Below are positions 35,031-43,227 of a stretch of DNA of 43,798 bases, one piece after another. How positions within the stretch are numbered: the stretch's first letter is position 1; every line of letters begins with the position of its first letter. The notes under the pieces are model-generated. The model had not been told where the DNA came from. It did no database searches and saw only the letters and a list, made by a program, of their open reading frames with translations. Position numbers and translations under genes: made by a program. The DNA is from Xinfangfangia pollutisoli (lineage in GTDB: Bacteria > Pseudomonadota > Alphaproteobacteria > Rhodobacterales > Rhodobacteraceae). The stretch lies in assembly GCF_020179405.1 (NCBI RefSeq), contig NZ_JAICBZ010000029.1:1-43798 (forward strand). The letters run 5' to 3'.

Positions 35031-35933
35031 TCAGGCCTCGGGCTGCCAGGTGCCGATCAGCATCTTCAGAAAGCGCTCGGCCGCGGGCGACAGCGTCACG
35101 CTGCGGCGCTTGAGGATGCCGATCGTGCGGGTGACTTCCGGCTGCCCGACCGGCACCGCCGCCAGGAACGGATGATCGCCCTGCGGCATCGCCAGCCGGG
35201 GCAGAACCGCGATGCCCAGGCCCGCCTCGACCAGCCCAAGCGAGGTGGACAGGTGGGTCACCTCATAGGTCCAGGGTAGGTTCTGGTTCGACTTGGCCAG
35301 GGCCGAATCCAGCAGGGTCCGGTTGGCCGATGACCGATGCACCGAAATCAGCGGGCAGCGCTGCAGATCGGCCCAGGTGACCTGGGGCTTGTTCGCCAGC
35401 CGGTGATCCTTGCGCGCCGCCAGGACGAACGGGTCTTCGATCAGGCGGATGAAATCCAGATCCGGGTCGGTATTGCCCATGAAGTTGATCCCGAACTCCA
35501 CCTCGCCCCGCGCAACCGCCTGCACGCCCTGCGTGGCCGGCACGTCCAGGATCGAGAAGCGGACATGCGGGAATTCCTCGGAGAAGCGGCGGATGACCGA
35601 GGGCAGGAAGTAGAAGGCCGCGGTCGGGATGCAGGCCATGTTGATCGTCACCGCCCGCTGCGGCCGCGTCCCGCGCGAGGTGAAAAGCGAGCCGTCGAAT
35701 TCCTCAAGCATGCGGCGCACCAGCGGCAGCAGTTCCATCCCCATCGCGGTGGGGGTGACATGCCGGGTCGTGCGATCCAGCAGCGCGCCGCCGATCGTCT
35801 GCTCAAGCTTCTGGATCCGCCGGCTCAGCGCGGGCTGCGAGATGTTCAGCGCATCGGCGGCCCGGTGAAAGTTGCCCAGTTCCACCACCATCAGGAAGCA
35901 TCGCAGGTCCAGGATTTCGCAGTTGATGCGCAA
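35031..35933 (-). CDS. LysR-family transcriptional regulator of the prpF/tct locus
   Basis: 300 residues. The helix-turn-helix is at about 10-70 (GNFHRAADALNISQPALSRR, then a TTRHVTPTAMG wing end), followed by a LysR effector domain (FYFLPSVIRRFSEEFPHVRF, and GEVEFGINFMG marking the ligand pocket). No ATG fits; a TTG at 35933 gives the expected N-terminus (RINCEILDLRCFLMVVE), and GGAG lies 9 bases before it. The gene diverges from prpF over a 130-bp AT-richer region holding two inverted repeats, the standard layout for a LysR protein controlling its neighbour. The inducer is presumably the polycarboxylate imported by TctABC. Confidence 0.9.
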   Translation of the reverse strand: MRINCEILDLRCFLMVVELGNFHRAADALNISQPALSRRIQKLEQTIGGALLDRTTRHVTPTAMGMELLPLVRRMLEEFDGSLFTSRGTRPQRAVTINMACIPTAAFYFLPSVIRRFSEEFPHVRFSILDVPATQGVQAVARGEVEFGINFMGNTDPDLDFIRLIEDPFVLAARKDHRLANKPQVTWADLQRCPLISVHRSSANRTLLDSALAKSNQNLPWTYEVTHLSTSLGLVEAGLGIAVLPRLAMPQGDHPFLAAVPVGQPEVTRTIGILKRRSVTLSPAAERFLKMLIGTWQPEA

Positions 35934-35957
35934 GATGGATCGCTCCGTGAAATATTT

Positions 35958-36022
35958 GCATTTCCAATACTATTCGATTTGAGAAATGCTTCAATGGCAG
36001 GGATTGATGCGTTTTGCGCATC
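35958..36022. promoter_or_regulatory. LysR/prpF divergent operator region with two inverted repeats
   Basis: Two sites stand out in this AT-rich spacer. GCATTTC (35958-35964) and GAAATGC (35983-35989) are perfect arms 18 bases apart. GATGCG, TTTTG, CGCATC (36006-36022) is a perfect 17-bp repeat that also fits the LysR T-N11-A rule (T36008, A36020). LysR proteins usually use one high-affinity recall site and one activation site nearer the promoter, and two sites here agree with that. Confidence 0.6.
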
Positions 36023-36063
36023 GACTTTTGCACATATTGAATTGGACTTGGAAGGCGAGTTGA

Positions 36064-37188
36064 ATGAACGACCAACGGGGAATCCCCTGCGTCATGATGC
36101 GGGGTGGGACATCGCGCGGGCCCTTTTTCCTGGCCCAGGATCTGCCCGAAGACCCCGAGCTGCGTGACGAGATCCTGATTGCCGCCATGGGCGCGGGCCA
36201 TCCGCTGCAGATCGACGGCATCGGCGGCGGCAATGCGGTGACCAGCAAGGTTGCCATCGTCTCGCGCTCGACCCGGCCGGGCGTGGATGTGGACTATCTG
36301 TTTGCCCAGGTCTCGGTGGCCAAGCGCGTGGTCGATACCTCTCCCAATTGCGGAAACATGCTGTCGGCGGTCGGGCCCTTTGCCATCGAGGCGGGGCTGA
36401 TCCCGGTTTCCGACCCTGTCACGCTGGTGCGCATCTACAATGTGAACACCCGCTCGATGGTCGAGGCCGAGGTGCAGACCCCCGGCGGCATGGTCACCTA
36501 TGGCGGCACGGCGAAGATCGACGGCGTGCCGGGCACGGCGGCGCCGGTGATGCTGACCTTCCTGGATGCCTCGGCCCAGGCGCAGGACACGATGTTCCCG
36601 ACCGGCCAGACGGTGGACCGGATCGGCGGGATCGAGGCCACCTGCATCAATGCGGCGATGCCGATGATGGTGCTGCGGGCCGCCGATATGGGCGTGACCG
36701 GCCATGAAACCGCGGCCGAGCTGAATGCGAATGCCGATCTTCTGGCCCGTCTGGAAGAGATGCGCCGCGAGGCGGGGCGCCGGATGGGGCTGGGCGACGT
36801 GTCCGAAAAGGTGGTGCCGAAGCCGGTGCTGATCGCGCCGCCCGCGGGCGAAGGCGACCTGGCGGTGCGCTATTTCATGCCGGCAACCTGCCATCCCACC
36901 CTGGCCACCACGGGCGCCATCGGGCTTGCGACCGCAAGCACCGTCTCGGGCACGCTGGTCGCGCAGCTGATCGGTCTGCGCACGCCGCCTTCGGTCGTGG
37001 TGTTCGAACATCCGATGGGCCGCATGGATGTGGGCATGCGCCAGCGCGGCGACCGGACCGTGGCCAGCCTGCTGCGCACCGCGCGCCGGCTGTTCGAGGG
37101 CCGCATCCTGGTGCCGGCCGCGACGGGAACAGAACGAAAGCCCCGGACGGGCACCCCGATCGAGAAGGAAACGCCTGTCTCGGCATGA
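36064..37188 (+). CDS. PrpF-family isomerase/tautomerase
   Basis: 374 residues of the diaminopimelate-epimerase-like PrpF family. Known members are 2-methylaconitate cis-trans isomerase, aconitate delta-isomerase and 4-oxalomesaconate tautomerase (GalD). The chain opens with IPCVMMRGGTSRGPFF. Predicted catalytic residues are Lys62 (NAVTSKVAIV) and Cys96 (TSPNCGNMLSAVGPFA). The C-terminal ATCHPTLATTGAIGLATAS block is typical. It is the first gene of the operon, with GGAAGGCGAG before the ATG. No prpB, prpC or gallate dioxygenase is nearby, so methylcitrate or gallate roles are not supported. Isomerisation of an unsaturated tricarboxylate such as aconitate is my best guess. Confidence 0.88.
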   Translation: MNDQRGIPCVMMRGGTSRGPFFLAQDLPEDPELRDEILIAAMGAGHPLQIDGIGGGNAVTSKVAIVSRSTRPGVDVDYLFAQVSVAKRVVDTSPNCGNMLSAVGPFAIEAGLIPVSDPVTLVRIYNVNTRSMVEAEVQTPGGMVTYGGTAKIDGVPGTAAPVMLTFLDASAQAQDTMFPTGQTVDRIGGIEATCINAAMPMMVLRAADMGVTGHETAAELNANADLLARLEEMRREAGRRMGLGDVSEKVVPKPVLIAPPAGEGDLAVRYFMPATCHPTLATTGAIGLATASTVSGTLVAQLIGLRTPPSVVVFEHPMGRMDVGMRQRGDRTVASLLRTARRLFEGRILVPAATGTERKPRTGTPIEKETPVSA

Positions 37189-37203
37189 AGCTATAGAATG
37201 GCC

Positions 37204-37236
37204 CCCGGGCGGAGGATGCCTGAAAAGGTGCCCGGG
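37204..37236 (+). other. Possible hairpin between prpF and the first MmgE/PrpD gene
   Basis: CCCGGGC (37204-37210) and GCCCGGG (37230-37236) are exact complements separated by 19 bases, within the 71-bp spacer. A role in mRNA processing is possible, and no T-run follows. Confidence 0.35.
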
Positions 37237-37259
37237 CAGCCAGGACAATGGGAGGAAAG

Positions 37260-38672
37260 ATGACGAAAGCAAGGACGGCGTCCTTTGCCGCGGCAGAGAA
37301 TATTCTGGGGCTCGCGCAAGGTGCGTTCCCGGCCGAGGCGCGCGACCGCGCGCTGATGGCGATTGTCGACACGCTGGGCGTGACGCTGGCGGGCGCCGTG
37401 CATGACGGCCAGTCCCGGCTGGCCCGCGCGGTTCTGCCGGGCACCGGCGACGGGCCGGCCGCGGTGCTGGGCGGCACGCGCCGGATCGGCATGCTGGATG
37501 CGGCCCTGCTGAACGGCACCGCCGCGCATATGCTGGATTACGACGACAGCAACTCGCATCTTTTCGGCCATGTCTCGGTCGCGGTCCTGCCGGCGCTTCT
37601 GGCTCTGGCCGAGCAGCAGAAAGCCAGCGGCGCCCAGCTGATCCACGCCTTCATCTGCGGCTTCGAAACCGCGGCGCGCTTTGGCAATACCGTCAGCAAG
37701 TTCCAGTATACCAACGGCTGGCATCCGACGACGACCGTGGGCCTGTTCGGCGCCGTCGCCGCCTGCGGGGTTCTGGCCGGGCTGGACCAGCGTCAGATGG
37801 CCATGGCCATCGGCATCGCCACCCATCTGGCCTCGGGGGTGAAATCCAATTTCGGCTCGATGACCAAGCCGCTGGGCGTCGGCAATGCCAATCGCAACGC
37901 GCTGCTGGCGGTGCTGCTGGCGCAAGAGGGCTTCACCTCGGGCGAGGCCGCGCTGGAACATCACCACGGCTATTTCAACGCCTATAACCGCGGGATGGAG
38001 AATGTCGATCTTGACGCGCTGGTCCAGCCCTGGACCGGCGAATTGAAGATCCTCGACCGCAAGAAGGGCATCAAGCAGAAGCGCTATCCCTGCTGCTATG
38101 CCACGGCGCCCGGGCTGGACGGCCTTCTTGATCTGCGCGCGGAACACGGGCTGACCGCGGAGGACATTGAGTCGATCGAAGTCGCGGTGCATCCGATCCG
38201 CTTCCCGCATATCAACGTGCCCGACCCCGCAACGCCGCTGGCCGCCAAATTCTCGATGACCTATTGCGCCGCCCGCGCCATCGTCGAAGGCCGCGTGGTG
38301 ATGAGCGATTTCGATGAGGGCCCCGCCTTCTCGGATGCCGCGACCCGCGCCCTGATGGCCCGCAGCCGGCTGGTCCGCTACACCCGCGAAAATCCCAGCG
38401 GCGCCGATGTGACCATCGTGACCCGCGACGGCCGGACCCTGACCCGCTATGTCGAGGCGGCGATGGGGTCGACCTACGATCACCCGATGACGCCCCAGAT
38501 GGTGCGCGAGAAGTTCCTGGATTGCGCCGCTCTGGTCACCGGGCGCGACGGCGCGGTGGCGCTGTGGGAGGCGCTGCTGGCGCTGCCCGGCTGCAGCGAT
38601 CTGTCCGGGATGACCGCGCAGATGCTGCGCCCGGCAGCGGCTGCGGACCGGCGGGTCGCGGCCCATGGTTAA
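37260..38672 (+). CDS. MmgE/PrpD-family protein, copy 1
   Basis: 470 residues. This superfamily holds 2-methylcitrate dehydratase, cis-aconitate decarboxylase and iminodisuccinate epimerase. An all-helical domain 1 contains the active-site stretch AHMLDYDDSNSHLFGHVSVA (about 92-111). A capping domain 2 follows (CCYATAPGLDGLLDLRAEHG onward). The Lys loop reads GSMTKPLGVGNANRNALLA. In most members the residue after KPL/KPF is His (compare KPFHAGKA in copy 2), and here it is Gly, which may alter catalysis. GGAGGA precedes the ATG at 37260. It overlaps tctB by 8 bases, tying catabolism to transport. Confidence 0.88.
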   Translation: MTKARTASFAAAENILGLAQGAFPAEARDRALMAIVDTLGVTLAGAVHDGQSRLARAVLPGTGDGPAAVLGGTRRIGMLDAALLNGTAAHMLDYDDSNSHLFGHVSVAVLPALLALAEQQKASGAQLIHAFICGFETAARFGNTVSKFQYTNGWHPTTTVGLFGAVAACGVLAGLDQRQMAMAIGIATHLASGVKSNFGSMTKPLGVGNANRNALLAVLLAQEGFTSGEAALEHHHGYFNAYNRGMENVDLDALVQPWTGELKILDRKKGIKQKRYPCCYATAPGLDGLLDLRAEHGLTAEDIESIEVAVHPIRFPHINVPDPATPLAAKFSMTYCAARAIVEGRVVMSDFDEGPAFSDAATRALMARSRLVRYTRENPSGADVTIVTRDGRTLTRYVEAAMGSTYDHPMTPQMVREKFLDCAALVTGRDGAVALWEALLALPGCSDLSGMTAQMLRPAAAADRRVAAHG

Positions 38673-39126
38673 TGTCATCCTCGCCCTTGTGGCGCTGGGC
38701 ATTGCCGCGCTTTACGGCCTGGGCATCGCCGCCATCCCGCAGATGATGTTCGGCGACGTCCTGGGCCCGACCGCCTATCCGCGGCTGCTGATGATCCTCT
38801 TGATCGGCGTGGCGGGGCTTTTGCTGGTCGAGGGCATGCGCGAGAAAAGCTGGGCGCCGGCCCGCGCCAATCTGCGCGCCTTCCTGCGCGAGGATGCGCT
38901 GACCTTCGTGCTGGCGGCGGGGGCGGTTCTGGCCTTCTTCCTGCTGTTCCGCCCGCTTGGCTACCTGCTGTCGACGCTGCTGTTCCTTCTGGTGTCGATG
39001 CTGGTCCTGTATCGCGGGCCGCGCTGGATTCCGGTCGCGGTGACGCTGGGCTTTTGCGGCGCAAGCTATCTGATCTTCGTCCATGCATTCGGAACGCAGC
39101 TGCCTCGCGGCCTGCTGCCGTTCTGA
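38665..39126 (+). CDS. TctB-type small membrane subunit of a tripartite tricarboxylate transporter
   Basis: 153 residues with four predicted helices: about 3-25 (VILALVALGIAALYGLGIAA), 38-55 (YPRLLMILLIGVAGLLLVEG), 78-97 (LTFVLAAGAVLAFFLLFRPL) and 100-140 in two short spans. Size and topology fit TctB, the small partner of TctA in TTT importers, which use an ion gradient rather than ATP. The start is inside the end of the preceding MmgE/PrpD gene. TctA follows after 13 bp. Confidence 0.85.
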   Translation: MVNVILALVALGIAALYGLGIAAIPQMMFGDVLGPTAYPRLLMILLIGVAGLLLVEGMREKSWAPARANLRAFLREDALTFVLAAGAVLAFFLLFRPLGYLLSTLLFLLVSMLVLYRGPRWIPVAVTLGFCGASYLIFVHAFGTQLPRGLLPF

Positions 39127-39139
39127 CGGAGGAACCGAC

Positions 39140-40651
39140 ATGCTTCCCATCGACCATATCCTGAACGGCTTCTCCGTCGCCTTCCAGTTCCACAATCTGG
39201 GCTTTGCGCTGCTGGGCTGCGTGCTGGGCACGCTGGTCGGCGTGCTGCCCGGGCTGGGCCCGGCCGCCGGCATGGCACTGTTGCTGCCGCTGACCTTCGG
39301 CATGGAGCCGACCACCGCGCTGATCATGCTGGCCGGCATGTATTACGGCGCCATGTATGGCGGATCGACCACCTCGATCCTGATCAACACCCCCGGCGAG
39401 GCCTCGTCGGTGATGACGGCGATCGACGGCTATCAGATGGCCCGCAACGGCCGGGCGGGCGCCGCGCTGGCGGTCTCGGCCATCGCCTCGGTCATTGCCG
39501 GCACGTTCAGCGTGATCGCGCTGACGCTGATGGCCGTGCCGCTGGCGCGGTTCGGGCTGAAATTTGGCCCGGCCGAGCATTTCGCGATCCTGATCTTCTC
39601 GATGGCCGCGGTTTCCAGCCTGACCGGAAAATCGGTGGCGCGCGGTCTGTTTTCCATGGTGATCGGGCTGATGATCTCGACCATCGGCATCGACCTGCAA
39701 AGCGGCATGCCGCGCTTTACCGGCGGCAATCTGGAACTGCAGGACGGGATCAGCTTTCTGGTCGCCGCCGTGGGCTTCTTCGCCATTGCCGAAGTGCTGG
39801 TCAATGTCGAGGAACATCTGCGCGGCAATTCCACCGTGCTGGCGATCAAGGGCCGGCTGTGGCTGACGGCCGAGGAATGGCGGCGGTCCTACATGCCGAT
39901 CATCCGCGGCACGCTGATCGGTTTCTTCAAGGGCGTGATCCCGGGCGGCGGCGCCACGATCTCGACCATGCTCAGCTATTCGCTGGAACGCTCGATCCAC
40001 AAGGAGAAGGAAAAGTTCGGCACCGGCATGATCGAGGGCGTCGCCGGACCCGAGGCCGCGAACAATGCCGCGGTGGGTGGCCATATGGTGCCCCTGCTGG
40101 CGCTGGGCATCCCGACCGGCACCACGACGGCGATCCTGCTGGGCGCCTTCATCATCTTCGGCATCCAGCCCGGTCCGCTGCTGTTCACCCGCAACCCCGA
40201 TGTGGTCTGGGGGCTGATCGGGTCGATGTATATCGGCAACCTGATGCTGTTCGTGCTGAACCTGCCGCTGATCGCGCTGTTCGTGCGGGTGCTGCACACG
40301 CCGACCGGCATCCTTCTGCCGCTGATCCTGGTGATCGCCTCGATCGGGGTCTATTCGATCGACAATTCGGCGCAGGACCTGCTGCTGACCTGGTGCTTCG
40401 GCATCGCGGGCTATGCGTTCAAGAAATGCGACATCCCGATCGCGCCGCTGATCCTGGCAATGGTCCTGGGCGGCAAGATGGAACAATCGTTCCGCCAGTC
40501 GATGACGATCTCGGGCGGAGACCCGGCGATCCTCTGGTCCAGCTGGATTGCCGTCCTGTTCCTGGCCCTGGCGGCGCTGATGGTGCTTGGCCCGCTGGTC
40601 CTGCGCCTGCTGCGCCGCCGCCGCGTGGCGCAGGCCACCCCTGCCCAATGA
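39140..40651 (+). CDS. TctA-type large membrane subunit of a tripartite tricarboxylate transporter
   Basis: 503 residues with about 11-12 membrane helices. The conserved family motif occurs twice in related form: GVLPGLGPAAGMALLLPLTF (about 34-53) and GVIPGGGATISTMLSYSLER (about 265-284). YYGAMYGGSTTSILINTPGE is another diagnostic block. It forms the channel that receives substrate from the periplasmic TctC. GACGGAGGA lies 6 bases before the ATG. The TTT family takes citrate, aconitate, phthalate, glutarate and other carboxylates, so family alone does not give the substrate. Confidence 0.94.
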   Translation: MLPIDHILNGFSVAFQFHNLGFALLGCVLGTLVGVLPGLGPAAGMALLLPLTFGMEPTTALIMLAGMYYGAMYGGSTTSILINTPGEASSVMTAIDGYQMARNGRAGAALAVSAIASVIAGTFSVIALTLMAVPLARFGLKFGPAEHFAILIFSMAAVSSLTGKSVARGLFSMVIGLMISTIGIDLQSGMPRFTGGNLELQDGISFLVAAVGFFAIAEVLVNVEEHLRGNSTVLAIKGRLWLTAEEWRRSYMPIIRGTLIGFFKGVIPGGGATISTMLSYSLERSIHKEKEKFGTGMIEGVAGPEAANNAAVGGHMVPLLALGIPTGTTTAILLGAFIIFGIQPGPLLFTRNPDVVWGLIGSMYIGNLMLFVLNLPLIALFVRVLHTPTGILLPLILVIASIGVYSIDNSAQDLLLTWCFGIAGYAFKKCDIPIAPLILAMVLGGKMEQSFRQSMTISGGDPAILWSSWIAVLFLALAALMVLGPLVLRLLRRRRVAQATPAQ

Positions 40652-40712
40652 CCACCACCCCGAACACCCGGCCCGAAGACCGGCCAGACGATCTCATGAG
40701 GAGGAAAGACAG

Positions 40713-41726
40713 ATGACCAAATTCACCACCCCGACGCGCCGCGCCTTTCTGGGCACGACCGCGCTGGCCCTTGCCGCGGCGGCCCTGCCCGGCATCGCCG
40801 CCGCCCAGGACGGCTGGAAGCCCGAACACGCGGTCGAGATCGTCGTGGGCGTGGCCCCCGGCGGCGCCAATGACCGCACGGCGCGCGATGTCGAGGCCAA
40901 TCTGAAGGCCATCGGCGCGATCCCGAACGACAGCATCACCGTCAACAAGCCCGGCGGCGGCCATTCCGTCGCGCTGGCCTATACGATCAGCCATGCGGGC
41001 GATGCGCATTATCTGCAGGTGATCGGCGGCGTCATGCTGTCGAACAACATCCTTGGCCGCAGCCCGCAGAAATACACCGACGTGACGCCGATCGCGATGC
41101 TGTTCAACGAACAGATGGCCTTCGCCGTCGCCAAGGACAGCAAGATCACCGATGCGAAGATGCTGCTCGAGATGCTGGCCGCCGATCCGGGGTCGGTCTC
41201 GTTCTCGATCTCGACCGGGATCGGCACGACGAACCACATCTCGGCGCTTCTGGTGGCCAAGGCTGCGGGCGCGGATGTGACCAAGCTGAAGGCCGTGGCC
41301 TTCGACAGCTCGGCCGAGGGCGTGACGGCCACGCTGGGCGGGCATGTCGACGTCGCCATCACCACTCCCTTCGCGCTGGATCCCTTCGTCGAATCCGGCG
41401 AGCTGCGCTATATCGCGGTTGCCAGCGAAACCCGCGGCACCGGCCTTCTGGCCGAGGTTCCGACCTGGAAGGAACTGGGCGTCGATGCGGTGGTCTATGC
41501 CTGGCGGTCGGTCGTGGCACCTCCGGGCCTGACCGAGGCGCAGATCGCCTATTGGGACAAGTCCTTCGGCGAATTGCAGGCCTCGCAGGCCTGGCAGGAC
41601 ATGCTGGCGAAGGAAAACCTGATGCCGGCGCCGATGGACAGCAAGACCTTCGCGGCCTTCCTGGAGACGGAAAACGCCCGCTACACCGAGCTTCTGTCCA
41701 ATGTCACGGAACCGGCCAAGAACTGA
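40713..41726 (+). CDS. TctC/Bug-type periplasmic substrate-binding protein
   Basis: 337 residues. The N-terminus carries a twin-arginine motif and hydrophobic core (TPTRRAFLGTTALALAAAAL, cleavage near AAA-QDG), so Tat export is likely. The mature chain is a Bug protein: VEIVVGVAPGGANDRTARDV at about 42-61 forms the carboxylate-binding loop (GxxPGG... region), then VNKPGGGHSVAL, FSISTGIGTTNHISALLVAK and VAFDSSAEGVTATLGGHVDV. Bug proteins bind carboxylates through main-chain amides and two waters. GGAGG lies before the ATG. A strong hairpin follows the stop. Confidence 0.92.
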   Translation: MTKFTTPTRRAFLGTTALALAAAALPGIAAAQDGWKPEHAVEIVVGVAPGGANDRTARDVEANLKAIGAIPNDSITVNKPGGGHSVALAYTISHAGDAHYLQVIGGVMLSNNILGRSPQKYTDVTPIAMLFNEQMAFAVAKDSKITDAKMLLEMLAADPGSVSFSISTGIGTTNHISALLVAKAAGADVTKLKAVAFDSSAEGVTATLGGHVDVAITTPFALDPFVESGELRYIAVASETRGTGLLAEVPTWKELGVDAVVYAWRSVVAPPGLTEAQIAYWDKSFGELQASQAWQDMLAKENLMPAPMDSKTFAAFLETENARYTELLSNVTEPAKN

Positions 41727-41748
41727 CCGGGCCTGACCGATCGCCATT

Positions 41749-41772
41749 GCTGCGGGCCCTGTGGCCCGCAGC
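41749..41772 (+). promoter_or_regulatory. Strong hairpin after tctC
   Basis: GCTGCGGGCC (41749-41758) and GGCCCGCAGC (41763-41772) are perfect 10-bp arms around CTGT, followed by a pyrimidine-rich stretch. It lies in the 124-bp spacer between tctC and the second MmgE/PrpD gene, and probably attenuates or protects mRNA so that binding protein is made in excess. Confidence 0.65.
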
Positions 41773-41850
41773 CCACCCCCTTCTCTGCCCCTGCGCTGCC
41801 GTCTCGGCCCCCCCTTCCCTCTCGCGCGCGCATCCCAAGGAACCCCTGCC

Positions 41851-43227
41851 ATGACCCAGACCCAGCCGCTTGCGCCGATCCCGACCCGGGGCGCGCAGCT
41901 TGTCGATTTCATTGCCGCCGCCGAAGGGCGCGCCTATCCGCCCGAAGTGCTGGACGCCGCCCGCAAGGCCTTTGTCGATTATCTGGGCGTGACGCTGGGC
42001 GCGATGCAGGATGCGCCGGTTCGCGCCGTCTCGGCCGCGATCCGCGACTGGAACGCGCCGGGCAAGGCCACGGTCTTTCACAGCTACACCACCGCGCCGG
42101 CCCTGGCCGCGCTGGTGAACGGCACCGCCACCCATTCGCAGGATTACGACGACACCCATCCCCTGGGCGCGGGCCATCCCTCGGGCCCGGTCTGGTCGGC
42201 GACGCTGGCCATGGCGCAGGAGCTGGGCCTGTCCGGCGGCGCGATGATCGGCGCCTATATCACCGGCTATGAGGTGATGGCCAAGCTCGGGAATGGCGGG
42301 CCGAACGGCGTTGGCCGGGCGCTGCAGCGCAACGGCTTTCACCCGACCTCGGTCGTGGGCCGCGCCGGCGCGGCCGCCTCGACCGCCGTGCTTCTGGGGC
42401 TGACGCCGCATCAGACCGGCTCGGCGCTGGGCAATGCCGCAACCACCATGGGCGGGCTGGTCGGATCCTTCGGCACCCATTCGAAACCCTTCCATGCCGG
42501 CAAGGCCGCGATGGACGGGATCATGGCCGCGCAATATGCCGCCCATGGCTATGAGGCCGCGCAGACCCTGTACGAGATCAAGGGCGGCTGGCTGTCGGCG
42601 CTGATCCAGGATGCCTCGGGCGAGATCCCGACTCTGGACGATTTCGGCACGCGCTGGGAAATCCTGGGCAACGGGTTCAAGCTGTTCGCCTCGTGCCGGG
42701 CCACCCATGCCTCGACCGAAACCGCCCGCAGCCTGGCCGACAAGGTCAAGGGCCGGGCGATCCGCTCGGTCCATGTGCGCACCCACGGCCATGCGCTGGT
42801 CACCGCCGGCAAGGGCAAGCCCGTGACGCCGCTGGAAGGCAAGTTCTCGATCCCGTTCTGCGTCGCGATGGGCCTGTCGGGCCGCCACCTTCTGCCCAGC
42901 GATTTCGTCGAGGCGACGCTGCAGGAGGCGCCGATCATGGCGCTGATCGACAGGATCACCGTGCAGCCTGTGGTCGGGCAGTCGCCGGCCGAGGCGCATG
43001 TCGAGGTGGTGATGGAAGACGGCGAAGTGCTGAAGGCCACGACCAAGATCCTGAAAGGCCACCCCGACAATCCGCTGTCCTGGGACGAATTGCGCCACAA
43101 GTTCGAGGCCATGGTCTCGCCGCTGCACAGCGCGGCCGATGTGGACGCGCTGTATGAGGCAGCGCGCAGCATCGACACGCCCGAGGCCCTGGCCCAGGTG
43201 ATGCGGATCGCGGGGCCGCAGCAATGA
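41851..43227 (+). CDS. MmgE/PrpD-family protein, copy 2
   Basis: 458 residues of the same superfamily as the product at 37260, but only distantly similar to it. The active-site stretch is ATHSQDYDDTHPLGAGHPSG (about 91-110). The Lys loop is intact (GTHSKPFHAGKAAMDGI, His present). The capping domain contains KGRAIRSVHVRTHGHAL. Two paralogues in one operon imply two steps on related acids, for example dehydration and decarboxylation or epimerisation; the exact reactions are unknown. AAGGA lies 9 bases before the ATG. The stop overlaps the sulfurtransferase start (ATGA). Confidence 0.88.
   Translation: MTQTQPLAPIPTRGAQLVDFIAAAEGRAYPPEVLDAARKAFVDYLGVTLGAMQDAPVRAVSAAIRDWNAPGKATVFHSYTTAPALAALVNGTATHSQDYDDTHPLGAGHPSGPVWSATLAMAQELGLSGGAMIGAYITGYEVMAKLGNGGPNGVGRALQRNGFHPTSVVGRAGAAASTAVLLGLTPHQTGSALGNAATTMGGLVGSFGTHSKPFHAGKAAMDGIMAAQYAAHGYEAAQTLYEIKGGWLSALIQDASGEIPTLDDFGTRWEILGNGFKLFASCRATHASTETARSLADKVKGRAIRSVHVRTHGHALVTAGKGKPVTPLEGKFSIPFCVAMGLSGRHLLPSDFVEATLQEAPIMALIDRITVQPVVGQSPAEAHVEVVMEDGEVLKATTKILKGHPDNPLSWDELRHKFEAMVSPLHSAADVDALYEAARSIDTPEALAQVMRIAGPQQ

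Noticed and set aside
36064-37188. GalD of a gallate pathway
   Set aside because: No gallate dioxygenase, hydratase or aldolase is in the window; similarity at family level is not enough.
36064-38672. Methylcitrate cycle (prpF with prpD)
   Set aside because: No methylcitrate synthase, methylisocitrate lyase or PrpR is present, and the partners are a TTT importer and a second MmgE/PrpD gene.
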